NCBI RefSeq assembly: GCF_036946125.1
Contig: NZ_JAQIJT010000001.1
Location: forward strand, 62,001-126,000
Length of the DNA: 64,000 nucleotides
Reading direction: 5' to 3'
Source: Sphingomonas adhaesiva
GTDB lineage: Bacteria; Pseudomonadota; Alphaproteobacteria; Sphingomonadales; Sphingomonadaceae
Position 1 is the stretch's first letter; the number at the start of each line of letters is the position of its first letter. Of this stretch, positions 1 to 8,675 are shown piece after piece. The notes beneath the pieces are model-generated. The model saw nothing but the letters and a program-made list of their open reading frames with translations, did not search any database and was not told where the DNA came from. The position numbers and the translations under genes were made by a program.

Positions 1-841
1 CTTCTTCTCCTCGTTCCAATATGTCACGCTGATCGGCGGACAGCTGGTCGCGATCGGCGTGCTGCTGGCGCTGCAGGCGACGATGGCCGAGGCGGCGCTG
101 GAGGCCTGGGGCTGGCGCATCCCGTTCGCGATCGGCGCGCTGCTCGCGGTCGTCGTCTTCTGGATCCGCCGCGGGCTCGCCGAGACCGAGAGCTTCAAGA
201 ACGCCAGGGACAGCGCAGCGCCCAAGTCGGGCATGTTCGCGCTGTTCAGGCACCACCCGCGCGAGGCGTTCACGGTGATGCTGCTGACCGCGGGGGGCAC
301 CCTCGCCTTCTACGCCTATTCGATCTACATGCAGAAGTTCCTGGTCAATACCAGCGGCTTCGACCGCGAGACCGCATCGCGGATCAACGGCGGCACGCTG
401 TTCCTCTTCATGCTGCTGCAACCGATCGCCGGCGCGCTGAGCGACCGGATCGGGCGCAAGCCGCTGCTGATCGGGTTCGGCGTGGCGGGGGTGCTGTTCA
501 CCTATCCGCTGTTCGCCACGCTGGAGACGACGCGCGATCCGGTCGTCGCGTTCCTGCTGGTGCTGGGCGGGCTGGTGATCGTGACCGGCTATACCTCGAT
601 CAACGCGGTGGTGAAGGCGGAGCTGTTCCCCGCGCACATCCGCGCGCTGGGCGTCGCGCTGCCCTATGCGCTCGCCAACACGATCTTCGGCGGGACCGCG
701 GAATATGTCGCGCTCAGCTTCAAGAACGCGGGCATGGAGCGCGGCTTCTACTGGTACGTCACCGCGATGATCGCGGTCTCGCTGATCGTTTACATCCGGA
801 TGCGCGATACCCGTATCACCAGCGCCATCGCCGAGGATTGA
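1..841 (+). CDS. MFS transporter, metabolite:H+ symporter type (C-terminal part)
   Basis: The reading frame is already open at the left edge, so the N-terminal part of the gene lies outside the window; the stop is at 839-841. The visible part holds several hydrophobic segments and the MFS interdomain-type loop GALSDRIGRKPLL. The FQYVTLIGGQL stretch at the left edge and the polytopic C-terminal half are typical of the metabolite:H+ symporter group (alpha-ketoglutarate, shikimate and proline/betaine permeases). It would sit in the inner membrane and import a small organic acid or similar solute by proton symport. The substrate cannot be read from the sequence. A strong hairpin follows the stop, so it probably ends a transcription unit separate from the P450 gene downstream. 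Confidence 0.85.
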   Translation, partial: FFSSFQYVTLIGGQLVAIGVLLALQATMAEAALEAWGWRIPFAIGALLAVVVFWIRRGLAETESFKNARDSAAPKSGMFALFRHHPREAFTVMLLTAGGTLAFYAYSIYMQKFLVNTSGFDRETASRINGGTLFLFMLLQPIAGALSDRIGRKPLLIGFGVAGVLFTYPLFATLETTRDPVVAFLLVLGGLVIVTGYTSINAVVKAELFPAHIRALGVALPYALANTIFGGTAEYVALSFKNAGMERGFYWYVTAMIAVSLIVYIRMRDTRITSAIAED

Positions 842-853
842 CGGCACGAGCGT

Positions 854-883
854 GCACCGGGCGGGCCGTCGCCCGCCCGGTGC
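854..883 (+). terminator. Hairpin after the MFS gene
   Basis: A perfect 12-bp GC-rich stem (arms 854-865 and 872-883, 6-nt loop) starts 12 bases after the MFS stop codon. There is no clear T tract after it, so it is terminator-like rather than a textbook intrinsic terminator. Confidence 0.55.
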
Positions 884-891
884 GATTACAT

Positions 892-907
892 TTGGTTGAG
901 CAACCAA
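892..907. promoter_or_regulatory. Operator-like palindrome upstream of the P450 gene
   Basis: TTGGTTG-AG-CAACCAA is a perfect inverted repeat with 7-bp arms. It lies 65 bp before the P450 start codon. A near-identical copy (one mismatch) lies before the TonB receptor gene at 2992-3007, and a TetR-type regulator gene is encoded between them. The size and symmetry fit a TetR-family operator; binding by that regulator is inferred. Confidence 0.6.
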
Positions 908-972
908 CTTTTACTTGCCGAGCGTGGGAGGGAAAGGCATAGTCGCCGCCGGAGAGAGGAACGAGGCAGGCG

Positions 973-2232
973 ATGATGCAAGCGGGCGCGAACGTGTCGG
1001 ACGTGGATGCAGCGATCGTCGATCCGACGACCTATGCCGACGAAGAGCGCTATCACGCGCTGATGACGCAGCTGCGGCGCGACGATCCGCTCCACCTTTG
1101 CACGCCCCCCGGCTTTCGCCCGTTCCGCGTGGTGACGCGCCATGCCGACATCCGCCGCGTCGAGCTGGATAGCCGCACCTTCATCAACTATCCGCGCATG
1201 AACCTCCAGCCGCTGGAGATGGAGGAGCGCGTGATGGCGGCGACCGGCGGACGACGCTACACCGCGCGTCATCTGGTCGTGATGGATGCGCCCGAGCACC
1301 AGCATTACCGCGGGCTGACGCAGCGCTGGTTCCTGGGCAAGCAGCTGCGTCCGCTGGAGGATCGCATCCGCGATCTGGCGCGCGAGGCGATCGACGACAT
1401 GGCCGCGCGCGGCGGCAGCTGCGATTTCGTCGAGGACGTGGCGCTGTGGTTTCCGCTGCGCGTCATCCTGATGACGCTGGGGCTGGGGCGCGACGACGAA
1501 CGCTTCCTGATGAAGATCACGCAGGAGATCTTCGGTCCCGACGATCCCGACAATCGCCGCTCGACCAGCCCGGATGCGCGGTTCGAGACGATCGCGGAGT
1601 TCAGCCGCTGGTGCGACGCCCTCACCGCCGCACGCCGCGCCGCGCCGACCGACGATGTCGCCAGCGTGATCGCCAACGCGCGCGACCCGGACGGGCAGCC
1701 GATCGCCGCGATCGACGCCATGTCCTATTATCTCATCATCGCGACGGCGGGGCACGACACGACCAGCTCGTCCGCCTCGGCCGGCCTGCTGGAGCTGATC
1801 CGCCACCCCGACGAGCTGCACAAGCTGCGCGCCGATCCGGCGCTGATCCCCAATGCGATCGACGAGATCATCCGCTGGGCAAGCCCGGTGAAGCACTTCT
1901 TCCGCACCGCCGCCGCGGACACAGAGGTGGCGGGCGTCGCCATCGCCGAGGGCGAACATCTGATGATGGCCTACCCTTCCGCCAACCGCGACGACGCCGT
2001 GTTCGAGGATCCGTTCGCGTTCCGCGTCGACCGGCGCAACGCGCGCGAGCATGTCGCCTTCGGCTATGGCCCGCACGTCTGCCTGGGCCAGCATCTGGCG
2101 AAGATGGAATTGCGCATCCTGTTCGAGGAATTGCTGGCACGGTTCGATCGTTTCGAACTGGCGGGCGAGCCGGCGTGGACGCAATCCAGCTTCGTCTCCG
2201 GGCTAAAGCGCCTGCCGATCCGCTTTTCCTGA
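973..2232 (+). CDS. Cytochrome P450, CYP108-like
   Basis: A 419-residue soluble bacterial class I P450 without a membrane anchor; it would oxidise a hydrophobic small molecule using electrons from a separate ferredoxin and reductase, neither of which is in view. Visible marks are the I-helix oxygen-activation motif GHDTTSS (from about residue 260) and the heme-binding loop FGYGPHVCLGQ, with the axial cysteine near residue 370. Segments such as SPVKHFFRTA and YPSANRDD resemble the terpene hydroxylase P450terp (CYP108), so a terpene-like or steroid-like substrate is possible but not shown. The ATG at 973 follows a GAGGCAGG ribosome binding site. The palindrome at 892-907 suggests control by the TetR protein encoded next. 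Confidence 0.93.
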   Translation: MMQAGANVSDVDAAIVDPTTYADEERYHALMTQLRRDDPLHLCTPPGFRPFRVVTRHADIRRVELDSRTFINYPRMNLQPLEMEERVMAATGGRRYTARHLVVMDAPEHQHYRGLTQRWFLGKQLRPLEDRIRDLAREAIDDMAARGGSCDFVEDVALWFPLRVILMTLGLGRDDERFLMKITQEIFGPDDPDNRRSTSPDARFETIAEFSRWCDALTAARRAAPTDDVASVIANARDPDGQPIAAIDAMSYYLIIATAGHDTTSSSASAGLLELIRHPDELHKLRADPALIPNAIDEIIRWASPVKHFFRTAAADTEVAGVAIAEGEHLMMAYPSANRDDAVFEDPFAFRVDRRNAREHVAFGYGPHVCLGQHLAKMELRILFEELLARFDRFELAGEPAWTQSSFVSGLKRLPIRFS

Positions 2233-2269
2233 CGCCGGTTTCTTGCCTGGCGCCTGGGATGCCGCGAAG

Positions 2270-2962
2270 ATGGTAGCCGTGTCCGCTTCCGAACCAGCCC
2301 GCCCCGCGCGTCGCACCAGCCGCCGCGGCCGACGCGACGGTGCCGATTCCGCCTCCGCCACCGCCCTGGTGAAGGCGACCGCGGCCTTGATGCGCGAGCG
2401 CGATACGCTGGACGTCTCGTTCGTCGAGATCGCCGAGCGCGCCGGCCTGCCCGCGGGGCTGATCGGCTATTATTTCGGCAACAAGGAAGGGCTGCTGTTC
2501 GCGGTGCTGGAGCGCGACGTGAAATACGCGCTGGCGCAACTCGACGCGCTGGTGGCATCGGACTGGAGCCCGGTCGACAAGATGCGGCTGCACCTGCGCG
2601 GTGTGGTGCGCGCCTATTACAAGACGCCCTATTTCAACCGCCTGGTCCAGGCGATGACGCGCGATGCCTCGCCCGAGCGGGTGGCGCGCATCGCGGCGGA
2701 ATTCATCGGCCCGATGACCAAAGCGCAGGGTGCGATCATGGACGAGGGCGTCGCCGACGGCCTCTTCCGCGAGGTCGACCGGATGCTGTTCTACTTCTCC
2801 GTCATCGGTGCGGCGGACGCGATCCACGCGTCACGCTTCATCCTGTCGTCGGTCTACGGTGTCGCCGAGGTGACGCCCGACCTGCACCGCCGGCATGCCG
2901 CGCATATCGCGGAGGTGTTCCTGCGCACCCTGCTGATCGATCCGGCATCCGCCGCCGTTTAA
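2270..2962 (+). CDS. TetR/AcrR family transcriptional regulator
   Basis: A 230-residue protein with an N-terminal TetR-type helix-turn-helix after an arginine-rich leader: VEIAERAGLPAGLIGYYFGNK is the recognition helix region, followed by a helical ligand-binding domain. A TTG at 2243 would extend it by 9 residues, but the ATG at 2270 is the better start. It lies 37 bases after the P450 stop and 71 bases before the TonB receptor start. Two matching 16-bp palindromes before those two genes are candidate operators, so it probably represses the cluster until an inducer, perhaps the P450 substrate, binds. Family assignment is secure; target and ligand are inferred. Confidence 0.9.
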   Translation: MVAVSASEPARPARRTSRRGRRDGADSASATALVKATAALMRERDTLDVSFVEIAERAGLPAGLIGYYFGNKEGLLFAVLERDVKYALAQLDALVASDWSPVDKMRLHLRGVVRAYYKTPYFNRLVQAMTRDASPERVARIAAEFIGPMTKAQGAIMDEGVADGLFREVDRMLFYFSVIGAADAIHASRFILSSVYGVAEVTPDLHRRHAAHIAEVFLRTLLIDPASAAV

Positions 2963-2991
2963 CACTTGCCTCATCCCGAACTCATGTTAGT

Positions 2992-3007
2992 TTGGTCGCG
3001 CAACCAA
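2992..3007. promoter_or_regulatory. Second copy of the operator-like palindrome
   Basis: TTGGTCG-CG-CAACCAA has the same 7-2-7 layout as the site at 892-907, with one arm mismatch. It lies 26 bp before the TonB receptor start codon, where a repressor could block transcription. Shared spacing and sequence make chance unlikely. Confidence 0.6.
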
Positions 3008-3033
3008 TAACGATTGGGTGGGGAGGAAAGGGC

Positions 3034-5403
3034 ATGAAGCGGCAGGTGCGCGCGCTGGGCGCGTTGATGGTGGGCGTCTCCGGACTGGCATGGGCGAGCG
3101 CTGCCTCGGCGCAGGCGGTATCTCCCGATACGGCACCGGCGCCACAGGAGGCTGGCACCCGCGGTGCCGTCGCCGGCGAGACGATCGACGACGGCACGCT
3201 CCAGGACATCGTCGTCACCGCGCAGCGGCGCGAGGCGAACCTCCAGACCGTGCCGGTCGCCGTCACCGCCGCGGACAGCGCCGCTCTTGCGGAGGCGCGC
3301 GTCGACAATATCGCCAACGTGTCCGCGATCACGCCGTCGGTCACGTTCCGCGTGACCAACAATGCGGTCTCCTCCAGCTCGATCCAGATTCGCGGCATCG
3401 GCACCTCTGGCAACAGCCGCTCGTTCGAGGGCGCGGTCGGCGTGTTCATCGACGGCGTGTACCGCACCCGCTCGGGCCAGGCGTTGCAGACCTTCCTCGA
3501 CGTCGATTCGCTCCAGATCCTGCGCGGTCCGCAGGGGACGCTGTTCGGCAAGAACACGACTGCCGGCGCGGTCCTCGTCACCTCGGTCGCGCCGTCGCTC
3601 GACCGCGTCACCGGCAACGCGCAGATCGACTATGCCAATTACGACACGCTGATCGCGAAGGCGGCGATCTCCGCGCCGATCAACGACAAGGTCGCGGTGC
3701 GTGCCGCCGGGCTCTACCGCCGCAACGACGGCTTCTACCGCGATCCCAACAACGGCAAGGATTATAACGACGACGAGACGTATGCGGGCAAGCTGCAGCT
3801 GCGCCTCGCCCCGACCGACGATCTCGACATCCGGCTGATCGGCGATTTCGCGCGGTCGAACGGGCGCTGCTGCTACGGCACCGCGGACATCCCCAACGCC
3901 GGCCCGACCCAGGCGATCGTCGACAATCTGATCTTCGCGCGCGGGCTCCAGCCGCCCAGCCGCGACAAGGACCGCTACGAGGCGGTGCTGTCGCGCGACG
4001 GCAACCAGCGCGTGACCGATTACGGTGCGACCCTGCTGGTCGACTGGGACATCGGCGACAACCGGCTGTCGTCGATCACCGGGCTGCGCCGCTACCGCTT
4101 CTCGCAGATCGGCGTCGATGCCGATTTCTCGGGCGCGGACATCTTCTATCTCGACGAAACCTTCCGCAGCAATTTCTTCAGCCAGGAGCTGACCTTCACC
4201 GGCGAGCTCGACGGCGCGCTGAAGGCGGATTACGTCGTCGGCGCCTTCTTCTCCGACGAGAAGATCGAGGCGGAGCGCCGGCTGTACCTGGGCACGCAGG
4301 CGCAGACCTATTTCGACATCCTGCTGGCCGCGCGCGGCCTTCCCGCCGGGACCGCGCAGGCGCCCGCCGGGCAGTTCAACGACGAGCGGATGCGCGCTGG
4401 CGGCAAGTCCTATGCCGCCTTCACCAACTGGGACGTGAAGCTCACCGACGCGTTCAGCGTCATCGCCGGCGTCCGCTACACGCGCGAGGAAAAGTACGGC
4501 AGCTTCCGCAACGCCTTCTTCACCGCGCTCCCGCGTACCCCGTTCCGGCTGCTGGGCGCAGCGCCGGGGCCGGCGTACAGCGCGCAGAACGATCGCAACG
4601 CGCTGTCCGGCACCGCGGGCGTGCAATATCGCCCCAGCCAGACCGCGATGTTCTACGCCACCTACAACCGCGGCTTCAAGGCGGGCGGCGTCAACATCGA
4701 CCAGAATGCCGCCGGCGGCCGCGCCAACAACCCGGACGAGGTGCCCGGCGGGGTCCCGCGCGACCCGCGCTTCGCCCCGGAGACGGTCGACAGCTACGAA
4801 GTGGGCGCGAAGCTCGACCTGTTCGACCGTCGTGCGCGGCTGAACATCGCCGCGTTCCACTCCGACATCCGCAACCTCCAGGTGGCGCAGTTCCTGGGCG
4901 TCCAGTTCGCGATCTTCAACGCCCAGCGCGCGAAGGTCACCGGGGTCGAGGGCGAGGGCACGCTGCGGATCGGCGACGCGCTGACGCTCAACGCCTCGGG
5001 AACCTGGCTGCCCGAGGCCAAATATGGCGTCGACCCGCTCCTGGGTCCGCCACTGTCGGGCCGCCGCTTCGCCGCCACGCCGAAGTTCCAGGGCAATGTC
5101 GGCGTCAACCTGGATAAGCCGGTCAACGACGATTACGCGCTCGTCGGGCGGGTGCAGGTGCAATATGTCGGTCCGCACTTCACCACCACCGTCAGCAACG
5201 CGACGCAGGACGAATATGCGATCGTGAACCTGAACATCGGTGCGCAGGCGGCGGCGGGATGGCGGCTGGAATTCTACGTCACCAACCTGTTCGACGAGAT
5301 CACCTATGCCCGCCACTTCCTGACCCCGCTCCAGACCGGCGACCAGAACGTCTATCTGGGGCCGCCGCGTCAGTACGGCCTGTCGCTGCGCTACAGCTTC
5401 TGA
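3034..5403 (+). CDS. TonB-dependent outer membrane receptor
   Basis: A 789-residue outer-membrane beta-barrel receptor that takes up a ligand with energy from TonB-ExbBD. It starts with a Sec signal peptide ending in ASAASAQA. The plug domain follows, with the TonB-box-like region LQDIVVTAQRRE and plug features such as the LRGPQGTLFGKNTTAGAV stretch. The barrel ends in a C-terminal phenylalanine (LRYSF), as needed for barrel assembly. The ATG at 3034 follows a strong GGAGGAAAG site; the upstream TTG at 2992 lies within the palindrome and is unlikely to be used. Sphingomonads use many such receptors for plant or terpenoid compounds; pairing with a P450 suggests it imports the P450 substrate. 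Confidence 0.93.
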   Translation: MKRQVRALGALMVGVSGLAWASAASAQAVSPDTAPAPQEAGTRGAVAGETIDDGTLQDIVVTAQRREANLQTVPVAVTAADSAALAEARVDNIANVSAITPSVTFRVTNNAVSSSSIQIRGIGTSGNSRSFEGAVGVFIDGVYRTRSGQALQTFLDVDSLQILRGPQGTLFGKNTTAGAVLVTSVAPSLDRVTGNAQIDYANYDTLIAKAAISAPINDKVAVRAAGLYRRNDGFYRDPNNGKDYNDDETYAGKLQLRLAPTDDLDIRLIGDFARSNGRCCYGTADIPNAGPTQAIVDNLIFARGLQPPSRDKDRYEAVLSRDGNQRVTDYGATLLVDWDIGDNRLSSITGLRRYRFSQIGVDADFSGADIFYLDETFRSNFFSQELTFTGELDGALKADYVVGAFFSDEKIEAERRLYLGTQAQTYFDILLAARGLPAGTAQAPAGQFNDERMRAGGKSYAAFTNWDVKLTDAFSVIAGVRYTREEKYGSFRNAFFTALPRTPFRLLGAAPGPAYSAQNDRNALSGTAGVQYRPSQTAMFYATYNRGFKAGGVNIDQNAAGGRANNPDEVPGGVPRDPRFAPETVDSYEVGAKLDLFDRRARLNIAAFHSDIRNLQVAQFLGVQFAIFNAQRAKVTGVEGEGTLRIGDALTLNASGTWLPEAKYGVDPLLGPPLSGRRFAATPKFQGNVGVNLDKPVNDDYALVGRVQVQYVGPHFTTTVSNATQDEYAIVNLNIGAQAAAGWRLEFYVTNLFDEITYARHFLTPLQTGDQNVYLGPPRQYGLSLRYSF

Positions 5404-5422
5404 CCGTCATGCCACGGACGAT

Positions 5423-5445
5423 GGCCCGGATTGCCGATCCGGGCC
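5423..5445 (+). terminator. Hairpin after the TonB receptor gene
   Basis: GGCCCGGAT-TGCCG-ATCCGGGCC is a perfect 9-bp stem 20 bases after the receptor stop. There is no T run, so termination is likely but not certain. The rest of the gap up to 5589 shows no gene. Confidence 0.5.
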
Positions 5446-5589
5446 GTCCACGCCGCGTCACGAAGCGACAGGATGCCGCCACCGCGCGCCGGTGAGGTCG
5501 AAAATGCTCGGCTCGGCCCGTCTTCCGGCATTCGCCGCATCGCCGCACGGCCTAGAACCGCCCCGTCACGATCTTCACACGGGGGTGTC

Positions 5590-6252
5590 ATGTCGGTTCG
5601 GCCAAGGTTCATCAGTTTCGACTGCTACGGCACGCTCATCGATTTCGAGATGGGCCCGACCGCGCAGCGCCTCTTCACCGATCGCGTCGCGCCCGAGGCG
5701 ATGCCGCGCTTCCTCGCCTCGTTCAAGGCGTACCGGCTCGACGAGGTATTGGGCGACTTCAAGCCCTTCTTCGACGTCGTGCAACGCTCGATCCAGCGCA
5801 CCTGCGCCGCGCACGGTGTCGCCTGTCGCGACAGCGACGCCACCGCCCTGTACGAGGCGGTGCCGACGTGGCATCCGCATCCGCATACCGTCGCGGTGCT
5901 GGAGGCGATCGCGCCGCACTATCCGCTGGTGATCCTGTCGAACTCGATGGTCGACCTGATCCCGGCCAGCGTCGCGCACCTCAAGGCGCCGTTCCACGCC
6001 GTGTACACCGCGGAGGAAGCCGACGCCTACAAGCCGCGCGCGCAGGCGTTCGAATATATGCTCGACCAGCTGGGCAGCCATCCGGGCGAGATGATGCACT
6101 GCTCGTCGAGCTTCCGCTACGACCTGATGACCGCGTGCGACCTGGGCTTCATGGCGCCGACCCTGATCGAGCGAGGGCACGAGCCGTCCGCCGACTATCC
6201 GGTCCGGCGATTGAGCGACATCCGCCAGCTGCCCGCGCTGCTGGGGCTCTGA
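5590..6252 (+). CDS. HAD-superfamily hydrolase, haloacid dehalogenase type II-like
   Basis: A 220-residue protein opening with the HAD motif I FDCYGTLIDFE, whose aspartate is the nucleophile. Motif II is the LSNS stretch, a lysine follows in YKPRAQAF, and a late acidic region completes the fold. The cap insert after motif I is of the type II (C1) class seen in L-2-haloacid dehalogenases, although many such proteins are phosphatases. The ATG at 5590 is chosen because the longer frame upstream lacks homology-like sequence. It ends 2 bases before the kinase gene and heads a probable three-gene operon with the kinase and the PLP enzyme. In that context a phosphatase role on a related metabolite is as likely as dehalogenation. 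Confidence 0.85.
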   Translation: MSVRPRFISFDCYGTLIDFEMGPTAQRLFTDRVAPEAMPRFLASFKAYRLDEVLGDFKPFFDVVQRSIQRTCAAHGVACRDSDATALYEAVPTWHPHPHTVAVLEAIAPHYPLVILSNSMVDLIPASVAHLKAPFHAVYTAEEADAYKPRAQAFEYMLDQLGSHPGEMMHCSSSFRYDLMTACDLGFMAPTLIERGHEPSADYPVRRLSDIRQLPALLGL

Positions 6253-6254
6253 CC

Positions 6255-7316
6255 ATGCCGGCAGCGTCCCAGGACGGCGCGGCGACGCTGTCGTCCGCGC
6301 CGCCCGCGCTGGACGCCGGGGAAGCGTCCGCGGTCGCGGCGCGCCTGTTCGGCGTCGATGCCGCCGCGACGCTGCTGGCCAGCGAGCGCGACCAGAACTT
6401 CCGCCTGGACGGCGGCGCGGGCGAGAGCTGGCTGCTGAAGGTCAGCAATCCGTCCGAGCCGGCCGACATCGTCGACCTCCAGGTCGCCGCACTCGACCAT
6501 ATCCATGCGCGCGCGCCCGGCGCCCCGGTGCCGCGGGTCCTGCGCAACCGGCACGGCGATGCGACCGCCGCGATCCGGCTGCCGGACGGTCGCCGCACCT
6601 GCGTGCGGCTGCTCACCTATCTGGAGGGGCTGCCCGTCCGCGGCACTCCGCGCACGCGCGCGCAGCGCGTCAGCCTGGGTCGCGCGCTGGCCGGGCTCGA
6701 CCGCGCGCTCGACGGCTTCTCCCACCCCGCCGCTTCGCACGACCTGATGTGGAACGTCGCGCACGCCGACCGGCTGGCGGGGATGATCGATCAGGTCGCG
6801 ACCGGCGCGCGCGCAGCGATGCTGCATGCCTTCATGAACCGTTTCCGCGCGGTGCAGCCGCAGCTGGCGAGGCTCAGGCGGCAGGTGATCCACAACGACT
6901 ATCACCTCTTCAACGTGCTGGTCGCGCACGACGACGACACCCGCGTGACCGGCATCATCGACTTCGGCGACCTGATCGAGGCGCCGCTGGTCGGCGAGGT
7001 CGCGACCGGCGCGGCCTACCAGCTGCGCGGCACGGACGACCCGCTGGGGGCGGTGGCCGAGTTCGTCGCCGCCTATCACGCGGTCCTGCCGCTCGATGCC
7101 GGCGAACGCGAAATCGTGGCCGAGCTGATGGCGACGCGCCACCTCGTCACCGTCCTCATCACCGAATGGCGGGTGAAGCGCTACCCCGAGAACCGCGACT
7201 ATATCCTGCGCCACAATCCCGAATCCTGGGACGCTCTCTTCCTGATGGCCGACATGGGCAGCGCCGCCTTGCGCGACCGCGTGCTGTCGGGGATCGACAC
7301 CGGAGACCTTCGATGA
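6255..7316 (+). CDS. APH-fold small-molecule kinase, hydroxylysine-kinase-like
   Basis: A 353-residue kinase of the aminoglycoside phosphotransferase fold. The catalytic loop HNDYHLFNVL (His213, Asp215) and the metal-binding IIDFGDL (Asp236) are intact. The Brenner-type layout and the phrase LTYLEG fit the AGPHD1/hydroxylysine kinase branch rather than antibiotic resistance enzymes. The ATG at 6255 lies 2 bases after the HAD stop, and the stop overlaps the start of the next gene. That neighbour resembles phospho-amine lyases acting after AGPHD1 in animals, so this enzyme probably phosphorylates a hydroxylated amine or amino acid for the lyase to cleave. The exact substrate is inferred from context. 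Confidence 0.85.
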   Translation: MPAASQDGAATLSSAPPALDAGEASAVAARLFGVDAAATLLASERDQNFRLDGGAGESWLLKVSNPSEPADIVDLQVAALDHIHARAPGAPVPRVLRNRHGDATAAIRLPDGRRTCVRLLTYLEGLPVRGTPRTRAQRVSLGRALAGLDRALDGFSHPAASHDLMWNVAHADRLAGMIDQVATGARAAMLHAFMNRFRAVQPQLARLRRQVIHNDYHLFNVLVAHDDDTRVTGIIDFGDLIEAPLVGEVATGAAYQLRGTDDPLGAVAEFVAAYHAVLPLDAGEREIVAELMATRHLVTVLITEWRVKRYPENRDYILRHNPESWDALFLMADMGSAALRDRVLSGIDTGDLR

Positions 7317-8659
7317 CCAGCACGATCGATCTCAACATGGTCAACGCCTATATCCCCGGGCGCGCCGATGTCGGGCCGGAGATGGCGGCGAAGATCGCGC
7401 GGCGCGATGCGCTGCTCGGCCCCGCCTATCGCCTGATGTACGAGCGGCCGCTGCACTTCGTCCGCGGCGAGGGCGCGTGGCTGATCGATCCGGACGGCCG
7501 CCGCTTCCTCGACATCTACAACAACGTCACCTCGCTGGGCCATTGCCACCCGGCGGTGGTGGAGGCGATCTGCCGGCAGGCGGGCACCTTGCAGACCAAC
7601 ACCCGCTACCTCCACGACATTATCCTGGAACTGGCCGAGCGCCTGCTGGCGACGGTGCCGGGGACCGACCTCGCCCACCTGATGCTCACCTGCACCGGCA
7701 GCGAGGCGAACGACCTGGCCTATCGGATGGCGAAGGTGCGCACCGGCGGCACCGGGATCATCGTCACCGACACCGCCTATCACGGCTTCACCGACGCGGT
7801 ATCGCAATTCTCGCCGTCGCTCGGCGCCGGGGTCGATCTGGGCGCGCACGTGCGCCTGGTGCCCGCGCCGCGTCGCTACCACGCGCCGGGCGAGGACCTG
7901 GCGGCGCGCTTCACCCGCGATGTCGAGGCGGCGATCGCGGACCTCCGTCGGCACGGGATCAGGCCCGCGATGCTGATCGTCGACACCCTGTTCACCAGCG
8001 ACGGCATCCTGCCCGACCCGGCGGGGTTCCTGTCGGGCGCCGCCGCGGCGATCCGCGCCGCAGGCGGGCTGTTCGTCGCGGACGAGGTGCAGCCCGGCTT
8101 CGGCCGTACCGGCACGCACATGTGGGGGTTTCAGCGTCACGCCCTGTCCCCCGACATCGTCACCATGGGCAAGCCGATGGGCAACGGTCAGCCGATCGCC
8201 GGGCTGCTCGCGACGCAGGACGCGCTCGCCCGCTTCGGGCGGGATTCGCGCTACTTCAACACCTTTGCCGGCAACACCGTGTCGTGCGCGGCGGCGCTGG
8301 CGGTGCTGGACACGATCGAGCGCGACCATCTGATCGATCATGCCGCGACCATGGGCCGGCGCCTCCACGACGGCATCGCCGATCTGGCCGCCCGGCACGC
8401 CGCGATCGGCGACGTCCGCGGCGCGGGCATGTTCGTCGGCGTCGAGCTGGTCGCGGACCGCGCCACGCGCGCGCCCGACCGCGCCCTGACCAGCCGCGTC
8501 GTCAACGCGATGCGCGACCGCGGCGTCCTGCTCAGCGCCTGCGCGCAGGGGCACAACGTGCTGAAGATCCGCCCGCCGCTGATCCTGTCGCAGGACCAGG
8601 TCGACATGGTGGTCGACGTGCTGGATGCCGCGTTGACCGAGGCGGCGGGCGGGCAATAG
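7313..8659 (+). CDS. Class III PLP enzyme, phospho-lyase (AGXT2L)-like
   Basis: A 448-residue class III aminotransferase-fold enzyme. Visible marks are CTGSEAND (cofactor phosphate region), VADEVQPGFGRTG (the PLP-binding aspartate) and TMGKPMGNG with the Schiff-base lysine at about residue 287. The run from VADEVQ to GVELV matches what I know of AGXT2L1/AGXT2L2, the mammalian ethanolamine-phosphate and 5-phosphohydroxylysine phospho-lyases, better than ordinary aminotransferases. The start overlaps the kinase stop by 4 bases (ATGA), indicating translational coupling. The pair could release ammonia, phosphate and an aldehyde from an amine phosphorylated by the kinase. A plain transaminase is the alternative. 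Confidence 0.85.
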   Translation: MTSTIDLNMVNAYIPGRADVGPEMAAKIARRDALLGPAYRLMYERPLHFVRGEGAWLIDPDGRRFLDIYNNVTSLGHCHPAVVEAICRQAGTLQTNTRYLHDIILELAERLLATVPGTDLAHLMLTCTGSEANDLAYRMAKVRTGGTGIIVTDTAYHGFTDAVSQFSPSLGAGVDLGAHVRLVPAPRRYHAPGEDLAARFTRDVEAAIADLRRHGIRPAMLIVDTLFTSDGILPDPAGFLSGAAAAIRAAGGLFVADEVQPGFGRTGTHMWGFQRHALSPDIVTMGKPMGNGQPIAGLLATQDALARFGRDSRYFNTFAGNTVSCAAALAVLDTIERDHLIDHAATMGRRLHDGIADLAARHAAIGDVRGAGMFVGVELVADRATRAPDRALTSRVVNAMRDRGVLLSACAQGHNVLKIRPPLILSQDQVDMVVDVLDAALTEAAGGQ

Positions 8660-8675
8660 GGACCGCCCCAGCTCG

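Noticed and set aside
2971..5316. A 781-codon minus-strand frame over the TonB receptor
   Set aside because: Shadow frame; the plus-strand receptor has a signal peptide, plug and barrel end.
6255..7316. Aminoglycoside resistance gene
   Set aside because: The fold is shared, but operon context and motifs fit a metabolic hydroxy-amine kinase.
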